DNA of 64,000 bases from Clostridiaceae bacterium M8S5 (GTDB taxonomy: Bacteria > Bacillota > Clostridia > Tissierellales > MCWD3). The notes below the pieces were generated by a model. It did no database searches and was not told the origin of the DNA. It saw nothing but the letters and a program-made list of their open reading frames with translations. The position numbers were made by a program, and so were the translations under genes. Shown here in pieces: positions 9,607-18,386 of this stretch (its first letter is position 1; each line of letters begins with the position of its first letter). The DNA lies in assembly GCA_029227815.1 (NCBI GenBank), contig CP118523.1, positions 2,294,001 to 2,358,000 on the forward strand, read 5' to 3'.

Positions 9607-9753
9607 CTAACAACACTCAGTGCATTGTAATACTGATCCGTAGTTAACAGAAAGCGTCTCAATATTTTCAAATTCAGCTTCAAATATCTTTACTTCAAGT
9701 TCTTCAACACTAGTTGTTTCAGCTACTTTACTATTTTTTTTCTTTTCGTCCAT
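9607..9753 (-). CDS. Putative RiPP precursor peptide, 48 aa, ending CTECC
   Basis: This ORF starts with ATG at 9753 behind the best ribosome site in the cluster (AAAGGAGGTG at about 9760-9770, 7-nt spacing) and stops at 9607-9609. The N-terminus is Lys-rich (MDEKKKNSKVAETTSVEELE), followed by the acidic helix-like VKIFEAEFENIETL, then the likely core SVNYGSVLQCTECC. All three cysteines lie in the last five residues. An acidic leader and short polar/Cys core, immediately among radical SAM, RRE-like, peptidase and exporter genes, is the standard layout of a RiPP. Which residues are modified cannot be read from sequence. I do not recognise a named family. Confidence 0.75.
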   Translation of the reverse strand: MDEKKKNSKVAETTSVEELEVKIFEAEFENIETLSVNYGSVLQCTECC

Positions 9754-9853
9754 CTTATTCACCTCCTTTCAAGTCTTTTAATAAGTGATTTTGAACTATT
9801 CCGAATCAATTTAGAAGTGCTTATTAACTCCAATCTTTCGGTTAAATCTTATA

Positions 9854-9890
9854 AATAAATACTAAAATGAATTTTATTTAAGTATTTATT
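9854..9890. promoter_or_regulatory. Inverted repeat upstream of precursor gene, beside a -10-like box
   Basis: AATAAATACT at 9854-9863 is the perfect complement of AGTATTTATT at 9881-9890. A TATAAT on the minus strand (9888-9893) overlaps its upstream arm, but no good -35 is visible 17 bp further up. It could be an operator or weak terminator ahead of the precursor gene, allowing it to be controlled separately from the upstream enzymes. Confidence 0.3.
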
Positions 9891-9922
9891 ATACTAATGA
9901 ACTCTCATAAATTCTTTGCTTA

Positions 9923-10027
9923 TCATTTTATATTATCATCATTTGACTCATACTCAGACATTTCTTTTCTAATTGTTTTGCAGTGAGTATAAACTGAACT
10001 TAATCTATATACTACTGGTTTTCTCAT
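9923..10027 (-). CDS. Small ORF, 34 aa, in the RiPP operon
   Basis: ATG at 10027 with GAGGA about 9 nt upstream, stop at 9923-9925. The product begins MRKPVVYRLSSVYTHCKTIR and ends in an acidic tail SNDDNIK. It lies between the RRE-radical SAM gene and the precursor gene, in the same direction. It might be a second, divergent precursor (single Cys), a small accessory protein, or not expressed. I do not recognise it. Confidence 0.4.
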   Translation of the reverse strand: MRKPVVYRLSSVYTHCKTIRKEMSEYESNDDNIK

Positions 10028-10070
10028 AGAAAATTCCTCTTCTTTATTAGTAAGTAATTTTTCCTCACCA

Positions 10071-11258
10071 TTAAACTTTGAATGTAACATTTGTCTTCAC
10101 TCTTCCTTTCATCAACGCTGCACATTTTTCACTCGAACTATTAACATTTCTAAAATCAATGAAATCTATTCTATTACGCTTATTCCATATATCAATAATC
10201 TCTTCTTCTGCAATATTACCTATAGTGAATTCTGGAAAGAATGGACAGCAAAGCACATCTCCACTTTCAATTATTGTAAATCTTGTCTCTCCTGCTGTAC
10301 ATTCCCACGGTGTTTCACTTTTATTTTTATTTTCATATTGAATGTTATTGTGGTTATATGGATCATAAAAAATCCTTATTCCACCATCTAATTTATCCAT
10401 TAAATTCATCATATTTATGGTTAAATTATCATACATATCTTGAGTCATTTCTAAAATTTCTTTATTCTTAACTGCATTCCCTTCAATTACTGTGTAAGAG
10501 AATTGCATAGCTTTTATCCCTATTTCTTTTAACTCTAGAATCATATCTGGTATCCCTTGATAGTTTAACGCATTTATAACTGTACTTGTTTGAACAATAC
10601 ATCCATTACTGACTGCCAATGAGATATTCTTTAAAAGCTTGTCATATGTGTCTTCCCCTCTAACTTTTTCATGTCCTTCTCTTGAGCCATCTACACTAAT
10701 AAACAACTTAAATAAATCTTTTTTCTCTTTTAAAAATTCCATATGTTCATCCAGTAACATTCCATTTGTATAAATATTAATAAAAATATTGTTTTTCATT
10801 AATTTTTCTAATATTTCTCTAATCATCGGTAATGTAGAAACTTCTCCACCTGTTATTGATAATTCCATTGTATTGTTTTCAATTATCTTATCTACAATTT
10901 TCATTACAGTATCATAATCATCTATACATCCAAGTTCGGTTTCATTCATTGCATAACAATGTTTACAAGCTAGATTACATTTATCAGTGACCCTCCACTG
11001 TATTTTAAATGGTTTAGGAAACTTGATTCTTTCCCCTTCATATTCTTCAAATTGGCTCATAGGCTTATTACAAATTTCAAGCCACTCAATTATAGTCTGG
11101 TCATCCAAATCGTAATCAACCTTTATTTTCTCAATAGTTTTTTTAACATTCCGTGTTTCATATAAATCAAGTATAATATTCTTTGCAATTTCATTTGTCA
11201 AGAGATATTGATCCCGTACTCTTATCAAAAACTTATCTCCATATCTTTCTATTTTCAT
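10071..11258 (-). CDS. Radical SAM peptide-modifying enzyme with N-terminal RRE-like (PqqD-type) domain
   Basis: About 395 residues. The first 70 residues (GDKFLIRVRDQYLLTNEIAK...LDLYE) look like a PqqD/RRE peptide-recognition domain. The radical SAM motif CNLACKHC follows (about 91-98, C-x3-C-x2-C) with GGEV downstream. The C-terminal part has CTAGETRF, GDVLCC and an IGNI turn, a shortened SPASM/twitch-like region with fewer Cys ligands than its neighbour. This is the layout of enzymes that bind a leader peptide and make thioether or C-C links in the core. I prefer ATG at 11258 (AGGTG 6 nt upstream) over GTG at 11267. It probably recruits the precursor encoded at 9607-9753. Confidence 0.8.
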   Translation of the reverse strand: MKIERYGDKFLIRVRDQYLLTNEIAKNIILDLYETRNVKKTIEKIKVDYDLDDQTIIEWLEICNKPMSQFEEYEGERIKFPKPFKIQWRVTDKCNLACKHCYAMNETELGCIDDYDTVMKIVDKIIENNTMELSITGGEVSTLPMIREILEKLMKNNIFINIYTNGMLLDEHMEFLKEKKDLFKLFISVDGSREGHEKVRGEDTYDKLLKNISLAVSNGCIVQTSTVINALNYQGIPDMILELKEIGIKAMQFSYTVIEGNAVKNKEILEMTQDMYDNLTINMMNLMDKLDGGIRIFYDPYNHNNIQYENKNKSETPWECTAGETRFTIIESGDVLCCPFFPEFTIGNIAEEEIIDIWNKRNRIDFIDFRNVNSSSEKCAALMKGRVKTNVTFKV

Positions 11259-11267
11259 AAGCTTCAC

Positions 11268-12575
11268 CTATCCTTTTAAAAAATACAACATTTCTTTTTG
11301 CACTAGATAATATATAAACATTTTTATTTCGAATTCAGAAATCAATGCTTTTTCTGTATTCAATAATTCATCTATTTTAACTCCTTTTCTCTTATTTAAT
11401 AAAAGAAGTATATCTAAATAGTTTTTACTACATATTATTGCTGGTAAAGTATAAACTAAGAGCTTGTCTTTCTCTTCCTTAACAGCTCTTCCCTTAATCT
11501 TCACTTGTTTACTTTTGTGTTTTTCCCATACATGCTCTACTTTTTGAACCAACATTCTATCTATGCAATATCCATCGTATTCCTCCAGCTTACAACCACC
11601 TTTGCAGCTACTTAAACTTTCACAGCTTTTGCATATTGGGTTCAAATTTATCAAACTTCTATATTTATTACATGCTTGTCCACGCCAAACCTCACCTAAA
11701 TGTCCAGAATGATCAATTTCTCCTATATGTTTGTCTGATTGAGAACATACTTTGACCTTTCCAGTACTATCTATTGAACAGTACCCCACCCCTGAACTAC
11801 AAGCTTTAGACAAAGACTTCACCTCTTCATCTAGGATACACTTAGGAACTGAATTTGCAAATTCAATAAAAAAACCTTCTTTTCTGTGTTGAATCATCCT
11901 CCTAGCAAATTTATTTACATCCTCTAGACTTGGATAAATACTATTTTCTCTGCATGTTCCTACATCATTACCTCTAGATATATACAATGGGATATTTAAT
12001 TTTTTTGAAATATCTATCACATGTTCTAGTTCAAGCATGCTATTATTTAATTTTGTTAATGTATAAAGAAGCGAAACCCTAATATCTGTTTTATATTTAA
12101 TGTACTCAACGGCTTCAATAACTCTATTATAAATCTTAATTCCAGTAATATTGTTGTGCATCAATTCACTTCCATGAATAGAAATATTAATTTTCTTAAT
12201 ATATCCTTTAAGCTTCTCTATCATTCTTGGCGTAAGCAATGAACCATTAGTAATTAAACTCATATCCATTATTATATTCTTACCATGATCTAGTATTTCA
12301 AATAAATCCTCTTCATTATATAGCAGTGGTTCTCCACCAGTAAAAACTATCTCCTGAACACAGTTTTTCTTAGCTTCTGTCATTATTTTCATACAAAGGT
12401 CTTTATAGATATCTTCATGTGTAAGAATGCTATCACTACTGCAACTTACTGCACAAAACGAACAAGACATGTTGCACCTCTCTGTTAGTGCTAAACTTAA
12501 AACAATCGGATAAGACAGCTCCCTTAATTTAACTTTAACATCAACTCCTGCTCTTGAAAAAAAACTATTCCCCAT
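11268..12575 (-). CDS. Radical SAM/SPASM peptide maturase
   Basis: 435 residues. Radical SAM motif CNMSCSFC (about 34-41) and GGEPLL. A full SPASM domain (about 255-335) binds auxiliary clusters: CSSGVGYC, GKVKVC, then CKSC-x5-CKGGC and a last Cys in YDGYC. An additional 90 residues at the C-terminus end in a winged-helix-like segment. SPASM enzymes modify peptide side chains (sactisynthases, PqqE, ranthipeptide maturases). GGAGG precedes the ATG. The gene abuts the RRE-containing radical SAM gene, so the two are probably translated together and act on the same peptide. Confidence 0.85.
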   Translation of the reverse strand: MGNSFFSRAGVDVKVKLRELSYPIVLSLALTERCNMSCSFCAVSCSSDSILTHEDIYKDLCMKIMTEAKKNCVQEIVFTGGEPLLYNEEDLFEILDHGKNIIMDMSLITNGSLLTPRMIEKLKGYIKKINISIHGSELMHNNITGIKIYNRVIEAVEYIKYKTDIRVSLLYTLTKLNNSMLELEHVIDISKKLNIPLYISRGNDVGTCRENSIYPSLEDVNKFARRMIQHRKEGFFIEFANSVPKCILDEEVKSLSKACSSGVGYCSIDSTGKVKVCSQSDKHIGEIDHSGHLGEVWRGQACNKYRSLINLNPICKSCESLSSCKGGCKLEEYDGYCIDRMLVQKVEHVWEKHKSKQVKIKGRAVKEEKDKLLVYTLPAIICSKNYLDILLLLNKRKGVKIDELLNTEKALISEFEIKMFIYYLVQKEMLYFLKG

Positions 12576-12625
12576 TGGCTATCCTCCTAAAACCTTGATT
12601 ACAAATCTATCTCACTTAATAACTT

Positions 12626-14326
12626 TTATATATGTCTATTTCTATTTCTATAATAACTTATTTCTTCAATATCAAAATAGATTAAATGTGTTCTGCCTAG
12701 AAGTTTTGAAATTAACGTGAAATGTTTACCAATTTTATCTCTTCTATAAAATTTATCAACTAATTCTTTAAAATCTTCTCTGCAATACTTACTATTTTTA
12801 ACATTAAATTCATAGTTCAATTGCATCCTGCTCTTTGTTTTTATTATCTCAATTCCGTATTTTTCTGACTGATTAAATAATATAGAATTTTTATGTAGTC
12901 CAAACAGGCTTACTCCAAAAAAATCAAGATTCATTTTGCTTTCAACTCCGTTTAGAGTTTTTAAAGCACCTTTATAAGATTCCCCTGGATACCCAACCAT
13001 AATGGTAGCTGCCACTGCTATATCAGAATTATTGAATTTTGAAATACAGTCTAGAGCCTCTGAAAATAAGAATCCTTTATTCATATGGTTCAGAGTCGTA
13101 TCATTAACAGTCTCTATTCCAAAAGAAAGCATCTTACACCCACTATTACTCATTTTATCTACAGATTCATTATCAAAATCTTTATCAATTCTAGTCTCAA
13201 CACTCCACTCAATATCAAGATTATTATCAATTATCATCTCTGATATCTCTTTAAGCCTCAAAGCACTTATACATTCATCAGCAAAATATACAACTTCAAC
13301 TTTATATTTATCCCGATATTTAATAAGTAAATCTTTTAACCTACTTATATCCATCATTAATGTTTTACCACCATAAGAAAGAAAGTGAGTACAAAACGTA
13401 CATTTCCCATGGTAACACCCATACGAAGTAATGATTGGTATAGTAACTTTTGAACTTAAATATGATTTAAAATCAACCTCAGAAAAATCTGGTTCAAAAC
13501 ATTCTACATAATCATGAACAAGATAGTTTTTCTCTCTAATAACATATTTCCCTTCATACTCAAACTCAATGATACATTTTTTCTCCAGCTCTTCTCTTTT
13601 TCCCATACTTTCTAAAAAAGCCACAAAAGGAATTTCTCCATTGTTTAAAATTATTACATCAATCAAATTTTCATACTTCAATAACTCATTGATTACTTCC
13701 TTTAGATGAGATAGATAACTTCCTCCCAAGATAACTTTTATTTTTTTGAATCTGGACTTTATCATCTTAGCAAAATGCAATGCCGTAAGTAACTGATGAT
13801 CATATGATATTGATAACCCAACTACGTCTACATAATTTTTTTCTAACTCTTTTATCTCACCTTCAAAAACTTTGTGAAATATGTTACATTTTGATTCTTC
13901 AATAGCCTTGAAATAGTCTTCTAAATTTTCTAATGCATAATTGTAATTGATATTTTTTAATGACCATGTTGAATCATGTTTATATGATATTACTGCCAAA
14001 GCAATATTTATAATAGACGACCAAACACAGTACTGCTTAGAATCATAAAACTTATTGTTTCGAAAGTAACTAACAGCTTCACTAATCCTCTCATATCCTA
14101 AAATCCCATATTTTTTTATCCAACTACTATATTCGTCACAAATATCTATTTTTTCAAAACATTCTTTCACATATTTTTTATTCAATAACTGATTTATTGC
14201 TTTACCCGTCAAATCTCCATGAGATACCTCATATTTTTGATTCTTTAAAAATCCAACTAACGTGGGTACAGCTAAATGTGGCATATCAAGGCCTGTAACA
14301 GGTATCGTAAATATTTTTGTTTTCAT
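12626..14326 (-). CDS. B12-binding-domain radical SAM enzyme (RiPP cluster)
   Basis: About 566 residues. It opens with IFTIPVTGLDMPHLAVPTLV, a B12-domain opening. A Rossmann-like region follows (VVGLSISYDHQ, VILGGSYLS), then SYGCYHGKCTFC (about 302-313) with the same C-x4-C-x2-C spacing as the two other enzymes in this cluster. IMVGYPGES is a typical late radical SAM barrel motif. ATG at 14326 with AGGTG 6 nt upstream is a better start than GTG at 14335. It sits 5 bp after the aminotransferase gene. Probably a peptide C-methyltransferase or related enzyme; the reaction is inferred. Confidence 0.8.
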   Translation of the reverse strand: MKTKIFTIPVTGLDMPHLAVPTLVGFLKNQKYEVSHGDLTGKAINQLLNKKYVKECFEKIDICDEYSSWIKKYGILGYERISEAVSYFRNNKFYDSKQYCVWSSIINIALAVISYKHDSTWSLKNINYNYALENLEDYFKAIEESKCNIFHKVFEGEIKELEKNYVDVVGLSISYDHQLLTALHFAKMIKSRFKKIKVILGGSYLSHLKEVINELLKYENLIDVIILNNGEIPFVAFLESMGKREELEKKCIIEFEYEGKYVIREKNYLVHDYVECFEPDFSEVDFKSYLSSKVTIPIITSYGCYHGKCTFCTHFLSYGGKTLMMDISRLKDLLIKYRDKYKVEVVYFADECISALRLKEISEMIIDNNLDIEWSVETRIDKDFDNESVDKMSNSGCKMLSFGIETVNDTTLNHMNKGFLFSEALDCISKFNNSDIAVAATIMVGYPGESYKGALKTLNGVESKMNLDFFGVSLFGLHKNSILFNQSEKYGIEIIKTKSRMQLNYEFNVKNSKYCREDFKELVDKFYRRDKIGKHFTLISKLLGRTHLIYFDIEEISYYRNRNRHI

Positions 14327-14331
14327 ATGAT

Positions 14332-15324
14332 TCACCTTTTGTATTTTTTCTTTATTAATTCTATATATTCTTTTGCATCATTCATATTAGTTATCCAGAT
14401 TTTAATTCCTTCTTTTTCTCCCTTATGAATATCCACAACATTTCTAAAATTCATAAGCTTCTTTTTTAATTCTGAATCCTCAATTAGTACAGTTAGAAAG
14501 TTCGCTTCTGAGTTAAAAACAGTCACGCATTCAATGTCTTTTAGTTCATTGTAGAGAAACTCTCTTGTTTTTATAATATTTCCTCTTAATAACTCAAATA
14601 CTCTCATAATTCTCTTATCCCTTATCAATAGTTCTATAAACCTTGAAGTTGGAGATGACACTGAGTGAGGAACTATACATCCAGTTCTGAAACTTTCATC
14701 AAACTTATTGGTAATTGCATAACCAACTCTCAAACCTTGAACAAACCACCCCTTTGAAAACCCCCTTAATAGAATTACTCTTTCATTTAATTCGGCTAGT
14801 AGCAAATTTTCATTTGTATTATACGAATAGTCTGCATATGCCTCATCTATTAAGACAGTTCCTTTGTATTTCGATAATATCTCTTCAATATCGCTTTTTT
14901 GAAATTTTTCTCCCGTATACCATCTAGGAGATGAAAAACATAAAATATCTTCTTCTGTTGATTCAACGGCTGAAATTTCCTTGATAAACTCTTGAATACC
15001 TGTAGCTTCAATAATCACAATATTTTCAATATTAAATGCTTGTTCTGCAACTTTTTCATATAGTCCGTACTCTGGAGATATTATAAAAACTTTCCTCCAT
15101 TTTTTCCAGTTTAAAATACTATGAATCAATTGATTAGTACCTGGCGCTGTATATATTATCTCTTGATTTAATTTTAAAAACTCTGATAATACAATATTTA
15201 AAGGGTCTTCAAATACTTCTGGAGTATAGTACGTTAAATCTGTATCGATTATTGCTTTATAGTTTTGATCAATCCAATTTGTAAAAACATCATTCATTCT
15301 CCACAATCCTAAATTTTTGCTCAT
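14332..15324 (-). CDS. PLP-dependent class I/II aminotransferase (HisC/CobD-like)
   Basis: 330 residues, slightly short for fold-type I aminotransferases. Visible landmarks are APGTNQLIHS (substrate side), VLIDEAYADY (Asp pairing with the pyridine nitrogen, about 165-174) and LLRGFSKGWFVQGLRVGY, with Lys of FSK as the Schiff-base lysine and Arg of LRVGY as a phosphate/carboxylate contact. Similar proteins act as histidinol-phosphate aminotransferases or L-threonine-phosphate decarboxylases. A free amino acid enzyme inside a radical SAM peptide operon is unusual. It may make a building block or cofactor-derived substrate. GGAGG precedes ATG. Confidence 0.8.
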   Translation of the reverse strand: MSKNLGLWRMNDVFTNWIDQNYKAIIDTDLTYYTPEVFEDPLNIVLSEFLKLNQEIIYTAPGTNQLIHSILNWKKWRKVFIISPEYGLYEKVAEQAFNIENIVIIEATGIQEFIKEISAVESTEEDILCFSSPRWYTGEKFQKSDIEEILSKYKGTVLIDEAYADYSYNTNENLLLAELNERVILLRGFSKGWFVQGLRVGYAITNKFDESFRTGCIVPHSVSSPTSRFIELLIRDKRIMRVFELLRGNIIKTREFLYNELKDIECVTVFNSEANFLTVLIEDSELKKKLMNFRNVVDIHKGEKEGIKIWITNMNDAKEYIELIKKKYKR

Positions 15325-15364
15325 CTTACTCCTCCAATTGTAATATTAATCTAAAACATAATTT

Positions 15365-17320
15365 TTATTTTAATAAAACCAAATCATATAACATCAAATC
15401 ACTAATAGATGAAAAAACTCCATTCTCTTTTGTTGACCCCAAATTATTTATAATCTCTTTAACAGTTATCTCATTCCTATCCCTAATTAAATTATAAACA
15501 CACTCTATTAACTTATTATTTTTAAAGATTACACTATTATGTAAAATAAACATATATTCTTCCTTTTGTGAGAATTCATATTTAAACATTTTATTTTTCT
15601 CATTAATTATTATTTTGTATTTATCATCATACTTTTTGTTTTTAATAATTGTTTTAATAAATTGATAATTATTAGGATACTCATTCTTACATCTACTAAT
15701 TAAATTTAAATTATAGTATGCTGTTTTTAAGGCATTCAGCCTCTGTTCAGACCATTTATATTTATGGGTATAATTAAAAGTATTTTTCACCATACCTTTC
15801 ATACTTTGTTCTAGATAACCATTGTCTACTATTTCTAACCCATATTTAGATGGATTTTTTCCCATGTCAGAAGTCCTTGTTAGCTCAAAAGAAAAATAAT
15901 TATATGTTACATTCATTTTCTTGCTGAAATATCTGAATATTTCGAACTGTTCAAGCGCAGATTCCCATTTAGTTACTGGTGCATCAACTATAATGTTAAC
16001 AACTGTTTGAATATTAACTCTTGCAAGAGCCTCTAGAATAACCAACACATATTCTCTTTTATAACCCTTGTTCAAATTTTCTAGGACCGTATCATCTAAA
16101 GATTCCACTCCAATTGTAACTTTTTTACATCCGGATTGTTTCATCAATCTAAGAGTTTTTTCATCAAAGCAATCTTTTTCAATTTTTATAAATGTACTCC
16201 ATTCTATATCTAAACCACTATCTAATATTTCTTTCGAAAAATTTTTAGCATAATTAGCAGTCATACTTTCATTTATTATTTGATATCTTTTAATACCATA
16301 TTTTTCTTTCAACTCTTTTATTTCTTCACATAATCTTTCTGGCTTTCTTACATGATAATTATAATTTCCATATAAATTTGTATAGTCACAAAAACTGCAC
16401 CTTTTCCAATAACATCCTCTAGACTGTAATACAGAAATCATGTCGATTTTGTATTTATTAATAATCTCTTCATCGTAATAAGGTAACTCCGTTGTATCAA
16501 AATTACATGTATTATATTTATTTTTATTTGAACAAAATACTTTTGATTTTAGATATGTTATATTAAATACATCATCAAACGAATCCTTATACATTATTCG
16601 TTTGATAAGTTTAGGTAATTCTACCTCACCTTCATATCTCATTAAAATATCTACATCCCCAACACAAAGTATTTTTTCATGTTCTTCATTAGGCATCAGG
16701 GATATAACTGGTCCTCCAAATATAATTTTTGTATGTGGGAATAATTTTTTTATAGATTTTGACATACTCATTGCAGGTTTTAATTGTGGTCCCATTGTAA
16801 TAGAAAACAATATGCATGCATTATCCTTTGTTACATGTCTAGATATATAATTATCAATATATTGCTCATTGTAAAACTCATCGAAGAAATCAATTTCACT
16901 AGTACTACCTTCTCCATTTATTTTTTCACCATTTTCCATAAATTCAAATAATCTATGAAATATTTTTGATAACTCTACATCATCAATTCTAAAATCACCT
17001 ATTTCTTTTGCTTTATTGATTAGTTCTATATTCTTAATTCCATATTCAACCTCAACTAGTAGCTCTTTATAAAGGCGACAAACTTCATTACCAGTAAAAA
17101 TTCTAATTTTCTCCTGACAAAAATCTTTAACTTTAATTAAATTTTCTTTTACCAAGAAATCGTATAACGAATCTCTGTTAAGGTCTAATTGTTTTACCTT
17201 TATAGATTTTTTCTTTAATTCTGCTGCAAGTATTGATAAAGATAAATAGTATGTGTGAATTCCTAATTTAACCAAAGGTGGATATATTAATAAAGCATCA
17301 TATTTTGTTGTATCTTCCAT
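15365..17320 (-). CDS. B12-binding-domain radical SAM enzyme, first gene of the RiPP operon
   Basis: 651 residues. The N-terminus (LLIYPPLVKLGIHTYYLSLS) and region ILFSITMGPQLKPAMSMS...IIFGGPVISLMPNEE form the B12-binding part. SRGCYWKRCSFCDY (about 300-313) carries the C-x4-C-x2-C cluster ligands. A C-terminal region of about 150 residues ends in a winged-helix-like segment. It is preceded by the operon promoter at 17400-17428 and AGAGGGG before ATG at 17320. With two further enzymes of this class downstream, the peptide or small-molecule product probably carries several carbon-centred modifications; this is inference. Confidence 0.85.
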   Translation of the reverse strand: MEDTTKYDALLIYPPLVKLGIHTYYLSLSILAAELKKKSIKVKQLDLNRDSLYDFLVKENLIKVKDFCQEKIRIFTGNEVCRLYKELLVEVEYGIKNIELINKAKEIGDFRIDDVELSKIFHRLFEFMENGEKINGEGSTSEIDFFDEFYNEQYIDNYISRHVTKDNACILFSITMGPQLKPAMSMSKSIKKLFPHTKIIFGGPVISLMPNEEHEKILCVGDVDILMRYEGEVELPKLIKRIMYKDSFDDVFNITYLKSKVFCSNKNKYNTCNFDTTELPYYDEEIINKYKIDMISVLQSRGCYWKRCSFCDYTNLYGNYNYHVRKPERLCEEIKELKEKYGIKRYQIINESMTANYAKNFSKEILDSGLDIEWSTFIKIEKDCFDEKTLRLMKQSGCKKVTIGVESLDDTVLENLNKGYKREYVLVILEALARVNIQTVVNIIVDAPVTKWESALEQFEIFRYFSKKMNVTYNYFSFELTRTSDMGKNPSKYGLEIVDNGYLEQSMKGMVKNTFNYTHKYKWSEQRLNALKTAYYNLNLISRCKNEYPNNYQFIKTIIKNKKYDDKYKIIINEKNKMFKYEFSQKEEYMFILHNSVIFKNNKLIECVYNLIRDRNEITVKEIINNLGSTKENGVFSSISDLMLYDLVLLK

Positions 17321-17399
17321 TAAAACCGTCCCCTCTTATGATTATGTTGCACATATATTTAAAGTAATTTATTTTTTCCATTTTTGCTTATTACAAATA

Positions 17400-17428
17400 A
17401 TTATACATATCATTTCTATTTGTGTCAA
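17400..17428 (-). promoter_or_regulatory. Consensus sigma-A promoter of the long RiPP operon
   Basis: On the minus strand TTGACA (17423-17428) and TATAAT (17400-17405) are separated by exactly 17 bp. This perfect consensus lies about 80 bp upstream of the first gene (start 17320). It is the best promoter match I found in the window. Confidence 0.8.
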
Positions 17429-17465
17429 TATTTATTAAAATTTGATTTAATATAACACTTATAAC

Positions 17466-17493
17466 TTGACAAATTTTATTTTAGTATTATTAT
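17466..17493 (+). promoter_or_regulatory. Divergent sigma-A promoter of the methyltransferase-racemase unit
   Basis: TTGACA at 17466-17471 and TATTAT at 17488-17493 with a 16-bp spacer, facing right. AGGAGGG at 17551-17557 gives the downstream gene a strong ribosome site. The two divergent promoters lie about 40 bp apart and could share a regulator, but no regulator gene is present in the cluster. Confidence 0.65.
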
Positions 17494-17561
17494 ATTAATA
17501 TAAAATATAATTTTGGTTCTTTTTTCTATATTATTTTAATTTTTCAAAATAGGAGGGCATT

Positions 17562-18386
17562 ATGAGTAATTTTTTTAATGGAATCGGAGATTTTATGGAT
17601 AGCATTGCTTATATTTATGATAAAATCTGTCATCCAGCTGGTATCTATAGAATCAATTTTTTTAAGCATTTGGTGAATAAATATAATTTAAATAATCCAA
17701 ACTTTTTAGATATGTCTTGCAGTACCGGTGAAACGTGTATATTGCTTGCTGAAAACGGATTCTCATCTACTGGAATTGATTTTTCAGAACAAATGATAAA
17801 TATCTCAAGAGAAAAAGCTTTATCCAAAAACTTACCTTGTGAATTTAAAGTTATGGACATGAGAAAACTGTTGTTTGAATATTATAATTTCGATATAATA
17901 TTCAATAACAGCTTGGTATGGATTGACTCTTTAAATGATGTTGCTAAAGTAGTTTCCACCACTAGTGACTTACTTACTCAAGACAATCTATTTGTCATTG
18001 ATATACCTAATCATAATCATTTTTTAATAACATATAAACCCTATCATCTTAAGGGCATTAAACTTGAAAAAGAGGCTATTTACAAAATAGTTCGATATGA
18101 TAATCATCCAGATATTAAAGAACAAGTAATGAAAACTTGTCAAACTTATGTTCACTTAGATTACCTTAATGGTAAACAAAATGTTTATTCTCATGACTTT
18201 ACTATACGTCTCCACAGTCTCGATGAATTAGAAGAAATATTAAAAAAATACAACATCCAAATTGTCGAAATTATTGGTGACTATGGCCTTAATTCTATAG
18301 ACAATATTGATGATTGCACTAACCTTCAGATAATCTGCAAAAAACTTTATTTGGAATCTGGCCAATATGAAAATTCTAATTGTTGA
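17562..18386 (+). CDS. Class I SAM-dependent methyltransferase, paralogue of the one at 5934-6728
   Basis: 274 residues. Motif I LDMSCSTGETCILLAENG (about 46-63) and STGIDFSEQM are conserved, as are the LVWIDSL and IDIPNHNHF segments shared with its paralogue. The N-terminal YDKICHP also matches the paralogue. It is transcribed away from the main operon, the first of two overlapping genes (20-bp overlap with the racemase-like gene). Either a tailoring enzyme working with the operon or a separately regulated step. Substrate unknown. Confidence 0.8.
   Translation: MSNFFNGIGDFMDSIAYIYDKICHPAGIYRINFFKHLVNKYNLNNPNFLDMSCSTGETCILLAENGFSSTGIDFSEQMINISREKALSKNLPCEFKVMDMRKLLFEYYNFDIIFNNSLVWIDSLNDVAKVVSTTSDLLTQDNLFVIDIPNHNHFLITYKPYHLKGIKLEKEAIYKIVRYDNHPDIKEQVMKTCQTYVHLDYLNGKQNVYSHDFTIRLHSLDELEEILKKYNIQIVEIIGDYGLNSIDNIDDCTNLQIICKKLYLESGQYENSNC

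Noticed and set aside
9601-9760. The precursor ORF as chance reading frame
   Set aside because: Rejected as chance because of the full AGGAGGTG site at ideal spacing, clustered C-terminal cysteines and its position between a radical SAM and an exporter gene.
9781-9922. T-box or other amino acid riboswitch ahead of the precursor
   Set aside because: No T-box sequence or terminator/antiterminator pair; only a simple AT-rich inverted repeat is present.
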